Assembly (NCBI GenBank): GCA_958450325.1
Contig: OY288242.1
Span: forward strand, 71,286,562-71,350,561
From: Agrostemma githago
Lineage: Eukaryota; Streptophyta; Magnoliopsida; Caryophyllales; Caryophyllaceae
Direction: 5' to 3'
Length of the DNA stretch: 64,000 nt
The translations under genes and the position numbers were made by a program. Under the pieces are notes generated by a model. That model did not search any database. It was not told where the DNA came from and worked only from the letters and a program-made list of their open reading frames with translations. Positions 11,767 through 24,400 of the stretch are shown in pieces. Numbering within the stretch: position 1 is the first letter of the stretch; every line of letters begins with the position of its first letter.

Positions 11767-12702
11767 TGAATACATGCAACTGCACAATAGAGATTTCTTA
11801 GAGTGTTCATTTATGTTTTAGATTTCTTTTAATTCTGTTTTAGTTCATCTTTTTTTTTTCTGGACTACTGTTGTTTTTCATTTCAGTCATTTGTACTCTT
11901 TGTTTCATTACTTAATGTTATGTCTACGACCACCAGGATTTAAATATGTTGAAGTTGTTGAACACTTATTTTTTCACCCAATTATTTAATGTTGAAGTTG
12001 CTGAACACTTCTTTGTTGATTCAATTACTTAGATTTCGTTATTAGTATCGGATAACAATTATCAGATATTCATATGGATATCTTATTTTACGTTGCGTAT
12101 TCCAATGGTATGTTACGTTATTTATTGTAGAACATAAGCTAATCAATTTACAGCCAGTTAGAACACTGTCATTTTTAGAACACTGTGAAGGGACAATAAT
12201 GGTATTGTTTAAGCTAATGGTAACCTTGAAGCTAATGTTCTTTATATTACAGTTCAGTTGCATCACATAACTGAATCAATATAAAGCCAAAAATCAACAG
12301 TAACAACAAAATCACAACATAGTTATACCCAAATCTGGAAATTTATATAATAATCTAATAATTAATGGTTTTCATGAAGCGGTTGATGGGAATATCTATA
12401 TTGGAGAACAATTTTACAGCACAAAAGTACATCAATTTTGAGCATAAAACCAACAATAAGCACAAAAGTGCAGCATAACTATAACCAAATAAAAAAGAGT
12501 AGAAGTTTACTTATCTTTTAACCGCATCAACCCATCATATTTTCAACTCCCCACTTCCTTCGTGTGCCAACCAGAAACCTCTCATGTCCATTGCAAATCC
12601 CAATGTCATCAAACATATATAAGAGATGTTAGTATCTGAAAACAATCAGTGCAAAACAGAAGTTACAAAACATTCTACCCATCTGAAAAGGAAACAAATT
12701 CA
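11767..12702 (+). other. Helitron spacer between the two RPA half-genes
   Basis: AT-rich with no recognised gene. TTGAAGTTG-TGAACACTT occurs twice near 11950-12010. Nothing else seen. Confidence 0.5.
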
Positions 12703-13808
12703 ATGTCTTCACTAACAGATCACAACTCTTTGAGTGCTTCTACTCAACGTCCTTTCATTCTGAATAACATTTCTGAATTAATTGCACTTCACAAGGTAAG
12801 ACATTGAACCTATCTTTTAGTCTATTTTCTTCATACTATCTTCTCCTTCCAATGAAATTTTAATTTTTCAGCCTGGAAAGTATTCCATTCTAGCAACACT
12901 CAAGGACGTTGACACTACAAAAAAATGGTACTGCAACAAATGCAAGAGCTGTGCAGATACAATTGGAATGAAGGAAGATAATTTATGGCATTGTATAAAT
13001 GACATTTGCCCAAAACTTGACATTGGTGTCGAGGAACGAGATATAATGTCGGTAGCAAAGGCAATTTTCATTATTCCAGGATAAAATTTTAAATAAGTAT
13101 TTGTTAATGTCTTTTTTGGTTACAGATATGATGTTACTTTCTTAGTGGAGGATCAGAACGGTGACAAGATTAATATCACTACCAATAATGCACAAATGGA
13201 AGATGAAACAGGATACAATGCATCTGAATCCATGGAAATGTGCAGCAGGTACAATTATCCTAAAAAATTTCGTTACAAATACTCAGGTCATCTATGATGA
13301 TTTCCTTATGTGTTGTATTTAATATTTTATGTTTCACATTCTTAATGATAGATTGATTCAAAAGAAATCCCAATCACAATAAAGACACTATTAGGCAAGG
13401 AATTTATCATAGATTTGGAAGTGTGTCGCTACTTTAATGTCGTGATTGATACAAGATGCTACTCGGTTATTGATCTATGTTCCAACACAGACGTCATATG
13501 AAGAAGGGAAGCTTATTTGTGGCCAATGCTGGTATAAGAATAAGAAAATAGGTCATGAGAATAATGAAAACATGTGTTTAAATATGTTTTAATGTTAAGT
13601 CTTTCATGCATACCAGGACTCAAGTTCATTAACTACATTGTCCGGCCTGCTTGATTCTAACTCTGATAAAATTGACGAGAACACACCCATGAGCAAACTG
13701 CCACGCAAAAGACTATCATCGTCCATGTGTGGAACAGGTGTGTCAACATCAGAATCATCGGATGAAGAATCCGCAGTCAATGGAGGGTTTAAAAAACAGA
13801 GGAAGTGA
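12703..13808 (+). CDS. RPA1-like zinc-ribbon (DBD-C) protein, Helitron-borne
   Basis: The ATG at 12703 starts MSSLTDHNSLSASTQRPF. Exons 12703-12795, 12872-13047 and 13126-13248 are clear. The last exon is about 13617-13808 and ends FKKQRK before TGA. Exon 2 carries the zinc ribbon (WYCNKCKSC...LWHCINDIC), the hallmark of RPA1 DBD-C, and exon 3 continues the OB-fold (YDVTFLVEDQNGDK). A further coding-like stretch at about 13353-13491 (EIPITIKTLLGKEF) matches the usual C-terminal part of DBD-C. Its phase does not join cleanly to exon 3, so a frameshift or another splice site is needed. The tail is acidic/serine-rich with basic KLPRKR. Function is inferred from the family: ssDNA binding. Confidence 0.65.
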
Positions 13809-15182
13809 AGATTGGTCGCAAGAATTATTTTGCTGATGTTTTTGTCTAAGTTCTAAATTTAAATTGAAGTACTTAGTGTTTTTTCAATTAATTTCCTAAT
13901 GTTTTTCAATTAGTTGAACAATGTTATGTTATTTCTTTTTATTTAACAGTTCGCATTTCCTGATTCACTGAGTTTCTCAAATGTCATGCATATATTTGAC
14001 ATATTCAGGTTTTAAACACTCCAGACCTGCCGACGTAATCTGATATCAGTTCCGCAATTGTCGAATAAAATTATTGGATACATCTTACTCCATAAATAAT
14101 TTTATACAGTGTAATATTTACAGTTGGCTTACTGAACTTATTTATCAACTGTTACCATGTATCCTCCACAAAAAATATTAGATAAGTCACTGTTAAAAAA
14201 AATGTTTACATATTAACACCATGACATCTACCATAATTGTGGTTCATGTGATGTAATTTCTCAAATTAGCATGTAAAAACAATCACCATTATTCGAGTGG
14301 TGCCCCTCAGGCAACTTATTTTCAGCATGATACTTTATTCCATTCATAAACACCCCTAAGATTCATAAATCACCACAATTAGGTAGATGAGCCAATAATC
14401 AAAGTATGTCCGATCCTAAGAGTGAATTACTCACAAAGTAGAAGTTCAGGAGTTATCACTACAATTAGGTCGACAAACTACTGCTACTCCCATTCTGTTA
14501 GCCCTACTATTTGATTAAAATATGATTCTCATATAATGAACATATGGTAGGGATTAAAAGAATGGGGGGAGTGTATTGTGCCCATTAATTCTAAGAGTGT
14601 AAATCTGCAATCCAGGACTTCAGTAGGTAAATAGTCTGTATGCATGGTTTATACTTGAGTTATAGTTGCTCATCATTGAGTTTTTTACATGCCATTTCAC
14701 TTTAAGATCAAGAAAATATGCCGCAATATGTTTATGTGAAGATTAGATGTTTAATTGATTGATATGTTACTTAATTTAAAATAAGGTTCTAAAAAATTGT
14801 TCATTTCATTTAGTTTTCCTTAACCTTCCAGTTTAGGACGACAGTTATCAGCACTGCACATCAAAACAAACAGATTTGTTCTCAACCAAGTATATCAAAA
14901 CAGTTTATTATGATAAATCACATCTGCATCGAGATAGGTTAGTGATGTACCGCTTCTAGAGTTCTACTAAAATAAAGAAATTCAGCTCTATGAGAACAAT
15001 TATTAGATATTTTATTTCACCACTACCCACTATCTCCTTAACCAAGTATAACTTCTCCTATGAAACTACCCACAACTAGGATGATAGTCTAGGCTTCTGT
15101 TAATGCTTTGTCACTATAAATACATCATAAATACAATATTCTTTATGTACATTACCACACCTAAAGAATAGTTAACATAAAA
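13809..15182 (+). other. Helitron spacer with one hairpin
   Basis: AT-rich with no gene recognised. It contains the hairpin at 14484-14572 and the flanking motif GAGTTATCACTACAATTAGG, also seen at 16875 and 17275. Confidence 0.55.
14484..14572. repeat. Hairpin-forming inverted repeat, copy C
   Basis: The 5' arm ACTCCCATTCTGTTAGCCCT pairs with the 3' arm AGGGATTAAAAGAATGGG with few mismatches. It is related to the hairpins at 16910 and 17310, and the arm changes between copies are largely compensated. Confidence 0.65.
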
Positions 15183-16489
15183 ATGGGAGAATCAGAAATA
15201 TGCAGATCAATGTTCTCTACTTTTGATAAGTTGCACCCATCTGGAAGTGAATTTTACTTTGAGACTAGAGTTGTGCATGTTTGGAAAGCAGAAGAAGATC
15301 TATTTGATAGGTTCAATTAAGCTAACAGCTCAATTGAGGTCTTAATGGTAGACATAAAAGTAAGCACTGTATATCATTTATTCATTTAATTTTATTTTTT
15401 TGAATATTATTATGCTAACAAAATGCAAAATGGGTTAATTTAGGGTGATACAATGCAAGCAAGAATAGTGCATGACTTGAAATCACAATTTGGGGGAAAG
15501 GTAAAGGAAGGGCAGATATACAGAATAAGTAAATTTCACTTCGAAAACAATTTTGCATGTGAGGCTGCTACCAATAAAGATTGGCGTATAAGATTTATCT
15601 CATCTACTATTATTGAAGAACTAGAAATTGCAACCATGCCGACATTCGGTTTCAATTTTGTGGATTTTGAAGATGTAAATGACAACAACCTAAAGGGAAG
15701 ATCCTTGATAGGTACATTTTGTGCTTTTAGAACAAGTTATAAATTGAGTATCTATTTTATATTATTATTAACAAAGACAAGTATGCAGATGTGATTGGGC
15801 AGATGGAAAAGTACAGTGTTCTACTTGAAAATCGGATTTTCGACTGTACTACTCTTGAACTACAAGATTTGAAGTAATTTTCTTCTTATGTTTACCATTT
15901 TCAACTTTTGGAAAAACATACAATTCAAAATTTATTTTAACTGTTTTAAATTAATCACAGGGGAAGAGCTTTGCCAGTATATATATGGGGAGAAATTGGA
16001 AATGACATCAGGTCAATTGCAACTGATGACAGATTCTTAGTACAAAAGCCCATAATTGTACTCCATTGTCTGCAGAGAGCCCCATACTTAGGTATGATTT
16101 CTAAAGTTTTCTTGCATATCTGAAACAGACTCCAAAAAAACCTAATTACCCATCATTTGTAATAGGAGAAATGAGGGTATTATCAACTGAAGCAACAAAG
16201 ATACATATCATGCCAGATATACCAGAAGTGAATGTATTCATTTCAAGGTCAGCCAAATAATATAAACAGCAGCTAATATTTTATTTATTTTATGACTGAA
16301 AAGTGGCTGATGAATTTATTTAAACACAGAAACGCAGATCAAGGGGTTTTTATTAGAGATATTATGGCTGCAAATTGGAAGATAGTTGATGTGCAGCATA
16401 GTGGAGTGAGCAACATTGGCAGAAAAAGGACAATGGCAGAATTTATTGATGAGACCACCAATGAAGATATTGAAGTCCTTGGAATATAA
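15183..16489 (+). pseudogene. RPA1-like OB-fold gene (DBD-A/DBD-B) with a stop in exon 1
   Basis: Exons: 15183-15359 (approximate end), 15444-15711, 15789-15873, 15961-16091, 16166-16247 and 16330-16489 (stop TAA). Exon 1 begins MGESEICRSMFSTFDKLHPS and carries the DBD-A opening (RVVHVWKAEEDLFDRFN). It has an in-frame TAA at 15318-15320 before ANSSIEVLMVDIK. Downstream exons are open: MQARIVHDLKSQFGG, EGQIYRISKF, FGFNFVDFEDV (DBD-A), then DVIGQMEKYSVLL and LPVYIWGEIG (DBD-B). The architecture matches the unit at 10675, so this is a diverged paralogue lacking the zinc ribbon. A start downstream of the stop would lose the N-terminal strand of DBD-A. Confidence 0.75.
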
Positions 16490-16844
16490 AGAAGAAGATG
16501 TCGTGAATGTTATTTTTTAAGTTAATTGATGTTCGAGAAGACCAAATTTTAACCTACGTCATGTTTTTTTTGTTTGACCTGTTTGGTGAAGTAATTTGAA
16601 TTATTTTACATTGCATAAAATTGGGTTTCTTTAATTTTGCAGATGACAAATTACGTTGAAAAGTGTGTGTCTGTGTGTATATATATATATATTTATTTAT
16701 TTACTGTATATGCAGGAGCAGAAGAACCCGAAAGCACGGGAGAAATCAGCAAAATGAAAATGCAATTGGCGGAGTATCTCATATTATAAGTAGTTGAAAT
16801 TTTTACTGTATTGTTTCGTTGATTTTTTGTACATCCAATTGTAA
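16490..16844 (+). other. Helitron spacer after the last RPA-like unit
   Basis: AT-rich, with a short (TG/TA)n tract near 16665-16700. No gene recognised. Confidence 0.5.
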
Positions 16845-16909
16845 GAGTGAATTACTTCTGACCTAAAACTTATAGAGTTATCACTACAATTAGGTGGACA
16901 AAGTATTGC

Positions 16910-16993
16910 ACCACTCATTCTCGGACACCAACTATCTGTTCTTATACAATTCATGTATATAGAAGACATAGTTGGTGTCAAGAGAATGGGCGG
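16910..16993. repeat. Hairpin-forming inverted repeat, copy A
   Basis: The 5' arm (CATTCTCGGACACCAACTAT) pairs with the 3' arm (ATAGTTGGTGTCAAGAGAAT). The inner 11 bp pair perfectly. The loop is about 30 bp. Confidence 0.7.
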
Positions 16994-17309
16994 TAATATA
17001 TTCTGTCTATTTATTTTAAGAACATGCTTATGCAATACAGAATCTCTATGGATATGTGAGCTGTATTATTGACTCGCTGTTGGTTTACGGTTGTTACTTA
17101 CTGTTGCTGTATTTACTTTGAGCACTATTGCAATACAATCAGTATGAGTTATGAATCCATGCCTACGCACCACAAAGATTCAGAATATATACATAAAACG
17201 CTTCAATTAGATAGATGGACAAAAAAGTAGTCCGCCCAACTCTAAGAGTGAATACTGCTAAACTAAAAGTTGTAGAGTTATCACTACAATTAGGTGGACA
17301 AGCTATTGC

Positions 17310-17394
17310 ACCTCCCATTCTCTTACCCCAACTATATGCTCATATACAATTCATGCATATAGATCACATAGTTGGGGTGAAGCGAATGGGAGGT
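17310..17394. repeat. Hairpin-forming inverted repeat, copy B
   Basis: The 5' arm (CATTCTCTTACCCCAACTAT) pairs with the 3' arm (ATAGTTGGGGTGAAGCGAAT). Compared with copy A, both arms changed together (ACACC/GGTGT to ACCCC/GGGGT). Confidence 0.7.
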
Positions 17395-17545
17395 AGTATA
17401 TTGTGTCTATTTATTCTAAGAGCATGCTTATGCAATCCATAATCTTTATCGATATGTAGTTTGTATTCTTGACTCGCTGTTGATTTACGGTTGTTGCTTA
17501 TTGTTGCTGTATTTACTTTGACCACTATTGCGATCCAATCAAGGT

Positions 17546-20500
17546 AACATGCCTTTATATGATTGTGTGAAGATAATTAGATAATCAGATATTCAGATGT
17601 ATTTCATTAGTTTAATTATACCGTGAAGGTCAATCATAAATAAAATTCAATATCTTATTTAAAGTAAGAATGAAAGTTTCATCAAGTTTCCTTTATCTTA
17701 TTTGGTAGAATATGACCTACTATCTTCTATATATGAATAGAATTCTTTTAATGTCCTGTGTCAATTTTTGTTTATAGAGAACTCTAATACGAATACAATT
17801 GTAATATGCATGGAAAACAAAACAGACTCAACAATCAATAACTAAGAAATAATCACACATAATTAGTATTAGATCTAGATAGAATTTTGTATAAGTTGTA
17901 GCAGGCACTTACAATATGGTAAAACATCCCAGTAAAGAATAAGTTTACTTTTATTTAACTGATTCAATGATTTGAGTTTAACTGACTCAATTTATCAAAA
18001 TATCTCCCCACTAACATCAGTTGAAATATTGTGTTAAGAGTAAGTTAGCAACACTCTTTTAAAAATCCTCCTCAAATCATTGCCCAATTCAATAACATCA
18101 CAATCATTCAAGTTGTTGAATCTACCAAAATATCAATTAGTTGATACTAAAAGCTTCTTCAATTAACCAAAGAATACATTCTTATATCGTGCTATTTGAA
18201 AATCTTTGATGGATAATCTAAGTTCAACAAGAATCAGCAGCAGAAGCACAAGGAATGGTACAAATCGCTGCAGGACAGAACGTATGTGTTGCTCTATTTT
18301 ATATTATTTTCATCTTATGATTGTATGAACGTGTAATTTTTTTCTCTACTGTTTTGTGAGGAATATACTGTAATATCTAGAGTATATGAGACTGATAATC
18401 TGCAAATCTAAATTATTTGACACATAAACATGGAAAAGGTAACTGAGTCTTTGTATTCTGTACATGTCTATCATTTGAGTGTTTTAAATATTTTTTATAA
18501 GTGATTACTGTTTTGTTTATTTCTGTATCAACAATTACTTCATTGTTACTGTGATTTTGTTGTTTTTTGCTAAATAGGAATACAATTAACATTTTCTGAA
18601 GGTTAAATTTCACAAATTTTCCTAAATAGAATTACTTAGATCCACAGTATGTGTAAGAATTATGAGACTTAGAATTACCAGTGATTGTTACTTAAGAGAA
18701 TTATTGTTGCATGAATTATGTTCTCTTTTCTAATATAATATACAAAATTAACATTCACATTAAAAATAAAGCACAGAGTATACTCTTTCTATCTTCAAAG
18801 AATCTGCTTATACAGACATTAATCTAATTTTTAGTCTTATATTTAACCTAAGTGTTAAATTTATAAGTGATAGTATGCATTTTCCCTCACATTATTATTA
18901 AAAAAATATTAGCCAGGCAGTTCATTTTTCCTTTTATTGTTTTAAATGATAATCACCAAATCTAAATTTTTCAAGTGTACATTGTCTATCGTTAAAGTGT
19001 TTTAAATAAATTTGAAAAGTGTCCACTGTTTCGTTATTTGTATATCAACAATTCCTTCATTTTCGTTAGTTAATAAATGATTCTGTTTTACTAAAAACGT
19101 GATTCTATGGCATAAGATTTACAGAACTTGAAGGTGCAAAACTTAAAATGACTAGATCTATGATTTTTATAGTAAAAGAAGAGCCTACTGTTAGAGTTAA
19201 GCAATATCCATTAGGTGAAATTAGTAATTCATCATTTGTGAGCAAAAAAATCCACCAAAAAATGGGAGTTAATTAAAAGTAACATAGAAATTGATTTTCC
19301 GTTTAAAAAAAATGGATTACTCAACTACATCAGCCTACATTAAAATTTGTAATAATCAGTTTGGATCTTAAGAATCACATTGTTTCTTTTTGCTCTGTCT
19401 TAACACAGACTTGGTAATAAACACACACTACAGAATTCAACAATGTGAAATATCCAGAATAACTTAAATTTTAGAAATTACCGTTTCTTATACTATGCAT
19501 GCAATTATAAACCAACATAGGTATTACAATCATGATTTTCATGCCAGTTTTCCTAATAATTTTATACATATATATATTTATTAGTATGGTACATAGATCA
19601 TTTTTTACTGATAAAACCATAGTTGTATATCATGAAATGTATGAATCTTCGACATGCAACACTTCAAATCACAAGATCTAAGAATTATACAAACATGCAT
19701 ACAATTGGGTACAGTAAAACATCATGACACAGATGTATATACAAAAAAAAAGTCAAATGTAAGAATAAACATAGTAGGACACAAAAATTTGACTCGATTT
19801 TTTTAGGTCAGATTTGTGAACAGACACCCAATATAACTATAAAATATGTGAAAATATCAACAGTATTAGAAAATGTTTTTTTTACTCTGCATGCAATTAA
19901 AATAAATATAATTGTAAAGTGAATAGTTATACTCTGCATCTAGGGAAGTGAAAAGTGAAGGTTATACCTTTATAATCAGAATGAGCCCATGTTTCATACT
20001 TTTTTAAAAAGCAGATTAATAATAATAATAATAATAGCAGATCCGGTTCCCTAAACCACAAATCTTTCTGCATCCCCATGTATTGTTTATATAATCTGAA
20101 TTAAGGGAAAATAATCTGCACAAGAGAGGAAAAAAATAGCAAGGATTAGAACATTTAAAAATTCTTAACAGCGTAAAATTTAATACGAACAAAAAGGAGG
20201 AAAAAAGGGGGGAAGGCTCACCATTTTGTCGTGTAATGCAAAGTATATCTGGAACTCGGTCTCCAATGACATGTATGCATGCAGAAAATGTGCAACACAG
20301 AACAGTAAAAGCATTAGTAATGATAAATAATTCCATGGCGAAGATTTTGGAAATGAACAAAACAGAGGGAAAAAGAAATAACAACTCACCATTTTAGTAT
20401 GAAGGAAAGTAGATCTGTGATTCTACTCTGGACAGAAAATGTGCATGCAAGGTTTGCAGAATGCAGGAAAGGACATGCATGCAAGAAAGTTGCAGCACAG

Positions 20501-21423
20501 AAACAAGAAAATGATCAGTGATGGGGAAAAACTCACATGACATCGATTTACAGGTTTAAAAAAGAAAATAACAATAAATAACTCACCCTCTTTTTGTGTA
20601 CAACAACGCCGATCTGGGATTCGGCTTCAGGTAGAAAAAAGCATGCAAAAGTTGTAGAATACAGGGACACCAAATAAAATTAGTGTTAGGTGGAGAGTCG
20701 GGTGGGATTAGGGTTTGTTAGGGGGTCTGTCAGGGGAGGGGGTATATAAATGGGTGGGGTTATTAGGTATGGGTTTGGGTTATGCATGGACTTGGGCCTG
20801 ATTTCCGCTAGGCTTAAAATGACTGGGTTTCTATTCTTTTTTGCGTGGGTTTGGTTTGTCATTTGGGTCGGGTTTGGTTGTGGCTTACGGTTTTTACGGT
20901 TGTTTATGACTTTAAGTTCAGTTTGGTCGTTGTATTGTATTAAAGTCCAACTTCGATTTTGTTATCAAGTTTGCTATTCTACCTAAACTTGGACCATATG
21001 TAATAGGGTCAGCTTTTGATCCAGATTTTTGTGTGTGTCTAGATTTGGGTCAGATAGGGTCGGTTTTTAAATCCGCTCTTCTAGCTTGCTTTATATTATA
21101 TATAAGAGGTTAGTAATAATAGTGATAATAATAAGTATCATGGAGTACTATTAGATTAGTTAAGAATAGTATTAGAATTATTATTACTATTACTATTGTT
21201 ATTGTTAGCACTACGACATAGTGCTACTGCTATTATACAAATATAACGAAAAATATATCCATACATTGTACATTTATTAATTTTTGACATTGATCTCAGA
21301 ATTTTTACACTTATCCGACTATATTTGGATAGATACTTTTTGGTTTCGTAATATGTCGTACTCAGTGATGTTCAGTTTATGGATCTCATATTATTGTTAA
21401 GGTGGGGAGAGTAGCGGATTTGC
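17546..21423 (+). other. Long AT-rich Helitron spacer before Rep/helicase
   Basis: No gene recognised in about 3.9 kb. A (TAA)n tract lies at 20018-20036. Three loosely similar blocks at about 20219, 20388 and 20580 each start CTCACC and contain GCATGCA boxes. They might be old tandem repeats or minus-strand splice donors of an unknown transcript. The open frames at 20016-20392 show no recognisable domain. Confidence 0.5.
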
Positions 21424-24400
21424 AGATCAAAATGTCGAGCCAGGTCAGCAGCATGTTATGGGAATCCATAATTCTTTAAGAGATATTACCAACGGTACCT
21501 CTTGCTCGCCTCTTACAGAGATATATGTTTGTGCATTTCTACCTAGGTCTGCATGTAAACTCAACATCAAATTGGTGTTATTATTCAGGTGCTGAAAGCA
21601 GAAGCTTTGTTAATGAAAATACTGGCTCAAACCAGCAGCCTGTCCTAACCGTTTGTACTCCCCTAAGTGATATTACCAATGGTACCTCTTATTCGCCTTT
21701 CTTTTTCCATACTCACACTTACATTACATGTGTGTGTCTCCATGTGTCTATGTTAGTATGTATGCGCCTGTACACACTTAGTTGTCAGTATTTGGACCCA
21801 TTCTTTTTAAGAAAGTTTAATATTTCGTGTGCTTATTAGGTCGTCAAGTTCATCAACCTACACAACGACTTGCCCCACGTCGTCGTCGTACTTCGCCCCA
21901 TTGTCCTTCAACTTCTGCTTCTTTTGGTGCAACTCCTTCTTCTGTTATTTCATTTGAACCTGTCATTCTTTCTCCGGCGCAACAAGCAGCGAAACTTAAA
22001 AGGGCCCGCAGAAAACAACTTAATGCAGAAAAAAGGAGAAGGTCTACTTCCTCGGTTCTCTGTCCTCATCCAGGTGATTTACATGTATTTTTTGTAAAGA
22101 ATTTAAATTTGTACTACAACGACACTTTCATTTCGTATGGTGCAGTATATTAGTTGTCATTCCCAGGGTTTTATTTTGTGTTTCAAAGAATAGTTCCCTG
22201 TAATTATAAGTATATACACAACATGTTGACCTCTTACAGATAGTGACGATTCGAATGACTCCCTCACTTCTGATCCAACACCAAGTCTGCGCTCTGAGTT
22301 CAATGAGGCCAGTACTTCATCAACTCCACATATTAATCCTCCTTCTGATGGTAAGTTCATTGAAAACGATTCCCAACAACACGAATTTGAAGAAGGATTG
22401 CCCAACAATGGCACAGGTGGAGTTCTAGACATTGGTGCAGGTTTGCGTTACCCCTTTCTTGAACTACCTGTTTCTATAAAATTATTAGATCATGTTTACA
22501 TAAATGTTGTATATTCGCTTAGTATTATAATTATTTCATGAACTATTGTTGTAGGTTCAATTTATTGGGATATTGGTGACCCAGAATATGAATGTCAGAT
22601 GTGCAAAGCCCAAATGTGGTATGAGGAAAGGATTGGTAAAGGAAAAGGCATGACAAATCCAAGATTCTCTTTGTGTTGCTTAGATGGGAAGGTAGTTTTG
22701 CCATATCTAAGCCAACCACCTGAATTGCTAAAATCACTTTTGACAAGACAACATCGTCTAAGTTCTACATTTATTAGCAATATCCGCGGCTATAATTGTG
22801 GGTATGCTTGGTCGTCCACTGGTGGCATTATTGATAGAACAGTCAATGTTGGTCGAGGTCCATACACATTTAGGATGGGTGGGCAAAATGTTCATCGAAT
22901 TGGCAGTTTGTCACCTGCTGATGGATCTATTCCAAAGTTTTGCCAGTTGTATATCTACGATACGGAGGAAGAGATTAACAACCGAATAATTGCCGTAGCA
23001 TAAGTACCTTCTGTACGCCTATTTTGTGTATTTGATTTTTCATATTCACTCATTCATGAAGTTTACTTAATTTGTACATTTGATTTTAATATAAGCAGTG
23101 GTGGTGGGCGTAGTAGATTCAATGAGGAACTTATGTCGTTATTGAAGGAGATGATCGACGAGCACAACCCTCTTACAAAGACCTTCCGGATGGCGAGGGA
23201 CAGATTGTCATCAGATGTACAAGGTGATGTCAGTATCAGACTAATTGCCCGAAGATGTACTGATGGGAGAACCTATAACCGTCCAACTGCTTCAGAAGTT
23301 GCCGCTGTGGTTGAAGGTGACATAGGTCCCGACATGGAACATCGGGACATCATTGTACAAAAATCATGTGGAGAATTGCAACGCATTTCCGAGCTGCACC
23401 CATCATATCTTGCCCTACAATATCCTATTTTACTGCCATATGGTGAGGATGGATTCCGCCTACATATTCCTCATAGTGAAGCATCCCTTAGTATAAGCAA
23501 TAGCCTTAAGCCGCACGAGGAGCTCACTTTACGTGAGTTCTTTGCCTTTCGATTTCAAGATAGGCCAATGGAGATTGAATTCCCTACGTGGTCACAATCT
23601 TGCAACTTATTCCAACAAATTTGTGTTGACGGATACATGATGGTTGAGTCTCAGAGATTGCCATTCTTACGATTCAACCAAGATTTACTGAGGGTCGAAA
23701 AGTACAAGAATGTTGTTGATGCAGTTGAAGGGGGTAATGTTGATCCATCGTCAACTGGTAGTCGCTATATTGTACCGTCCTCTTACACATCTGGCGATGC
23801 TTATATGAGGTCAAAGTATCTGGACACTATGGCTATTTGTAGGTGGTGTGGATACCCAGATTTGTTCATTACCTTTACCTGTAATCCTAAATGGCCAGAG
23901 ATTACGCGCTTTGTAAGTAGAAGGGGTCTTCGCTCTGAAGACCGTCCAGATATTTTGTCGCGAATTTTTCAAGTGAAGCTATATGAGTTGATTCAGGACT
24001 TGAAAGTTCGCGAAATCTTTGGGAGGACTAGAGCAGGTATGCATTTATGCTTTTTTTTCAATCCAACCTTAATTTGTCCTTGGTTTATTTCATTCGCTTT
24101 CTTTTGTACTTATTTACTAAATTCAAATCATTTACAGTTGTGTACACAGTTGAATTCCAAAAGAGAGGACTCCCCCATGCACACATCCTGCTCTTCCTCC
24201 ATCGAGATGACAAGTTCCCGGAAGTGGCAAACGTAGATAGAATTATTTCGGCCGAGATTCCCGACGAAAGTCAGGATCCCATATTGTTCGCCGCAGTACC
24301 AGAGCTAATGATCCATGGTCCTTGCGGTACAGCAAATCCTCAATCACCTTGCATGTTAGATGGTGCATGCATTCGGAAGTTTCCGAAGCAATTTAACCCC

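Larger units (their letters stand above)
16845..17545 (+). repeat. Two-copy tandem repeat, unit 400 bp
   Basis: GAGTTATCACTACAATTAGG occurs at 16875 and 17275, exactly 400 bp apart. The similarity continues through AAGAACATGCTTATGCAAT / AAGAGCATGCTTATGCAAT and GACTCGCTGTTG(G/A)TTTACGG. Each unit carries one hairpin. A third, more diverged relative lies at about 14415-14610. Confidence 0.85.

Noticed and set aside
14484..17394. Hairpins as miR482/2118-type microRNA precursors (CTCCCATTC core)
   Set aside because: In those precursors CTCCCATTCC lies in the 3' arm. Here CTCCCATTC is in the 5' arm on either strand, and the loop and arm positions do not fit.
20016..20392. Minus-strand open frames of 122 and 70 residues
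   Set aside because: They overlap in different frames, are low complexity (Phe/Cys/Leu-rich), include a (TAA)n-coded Tyr run, and show no family.
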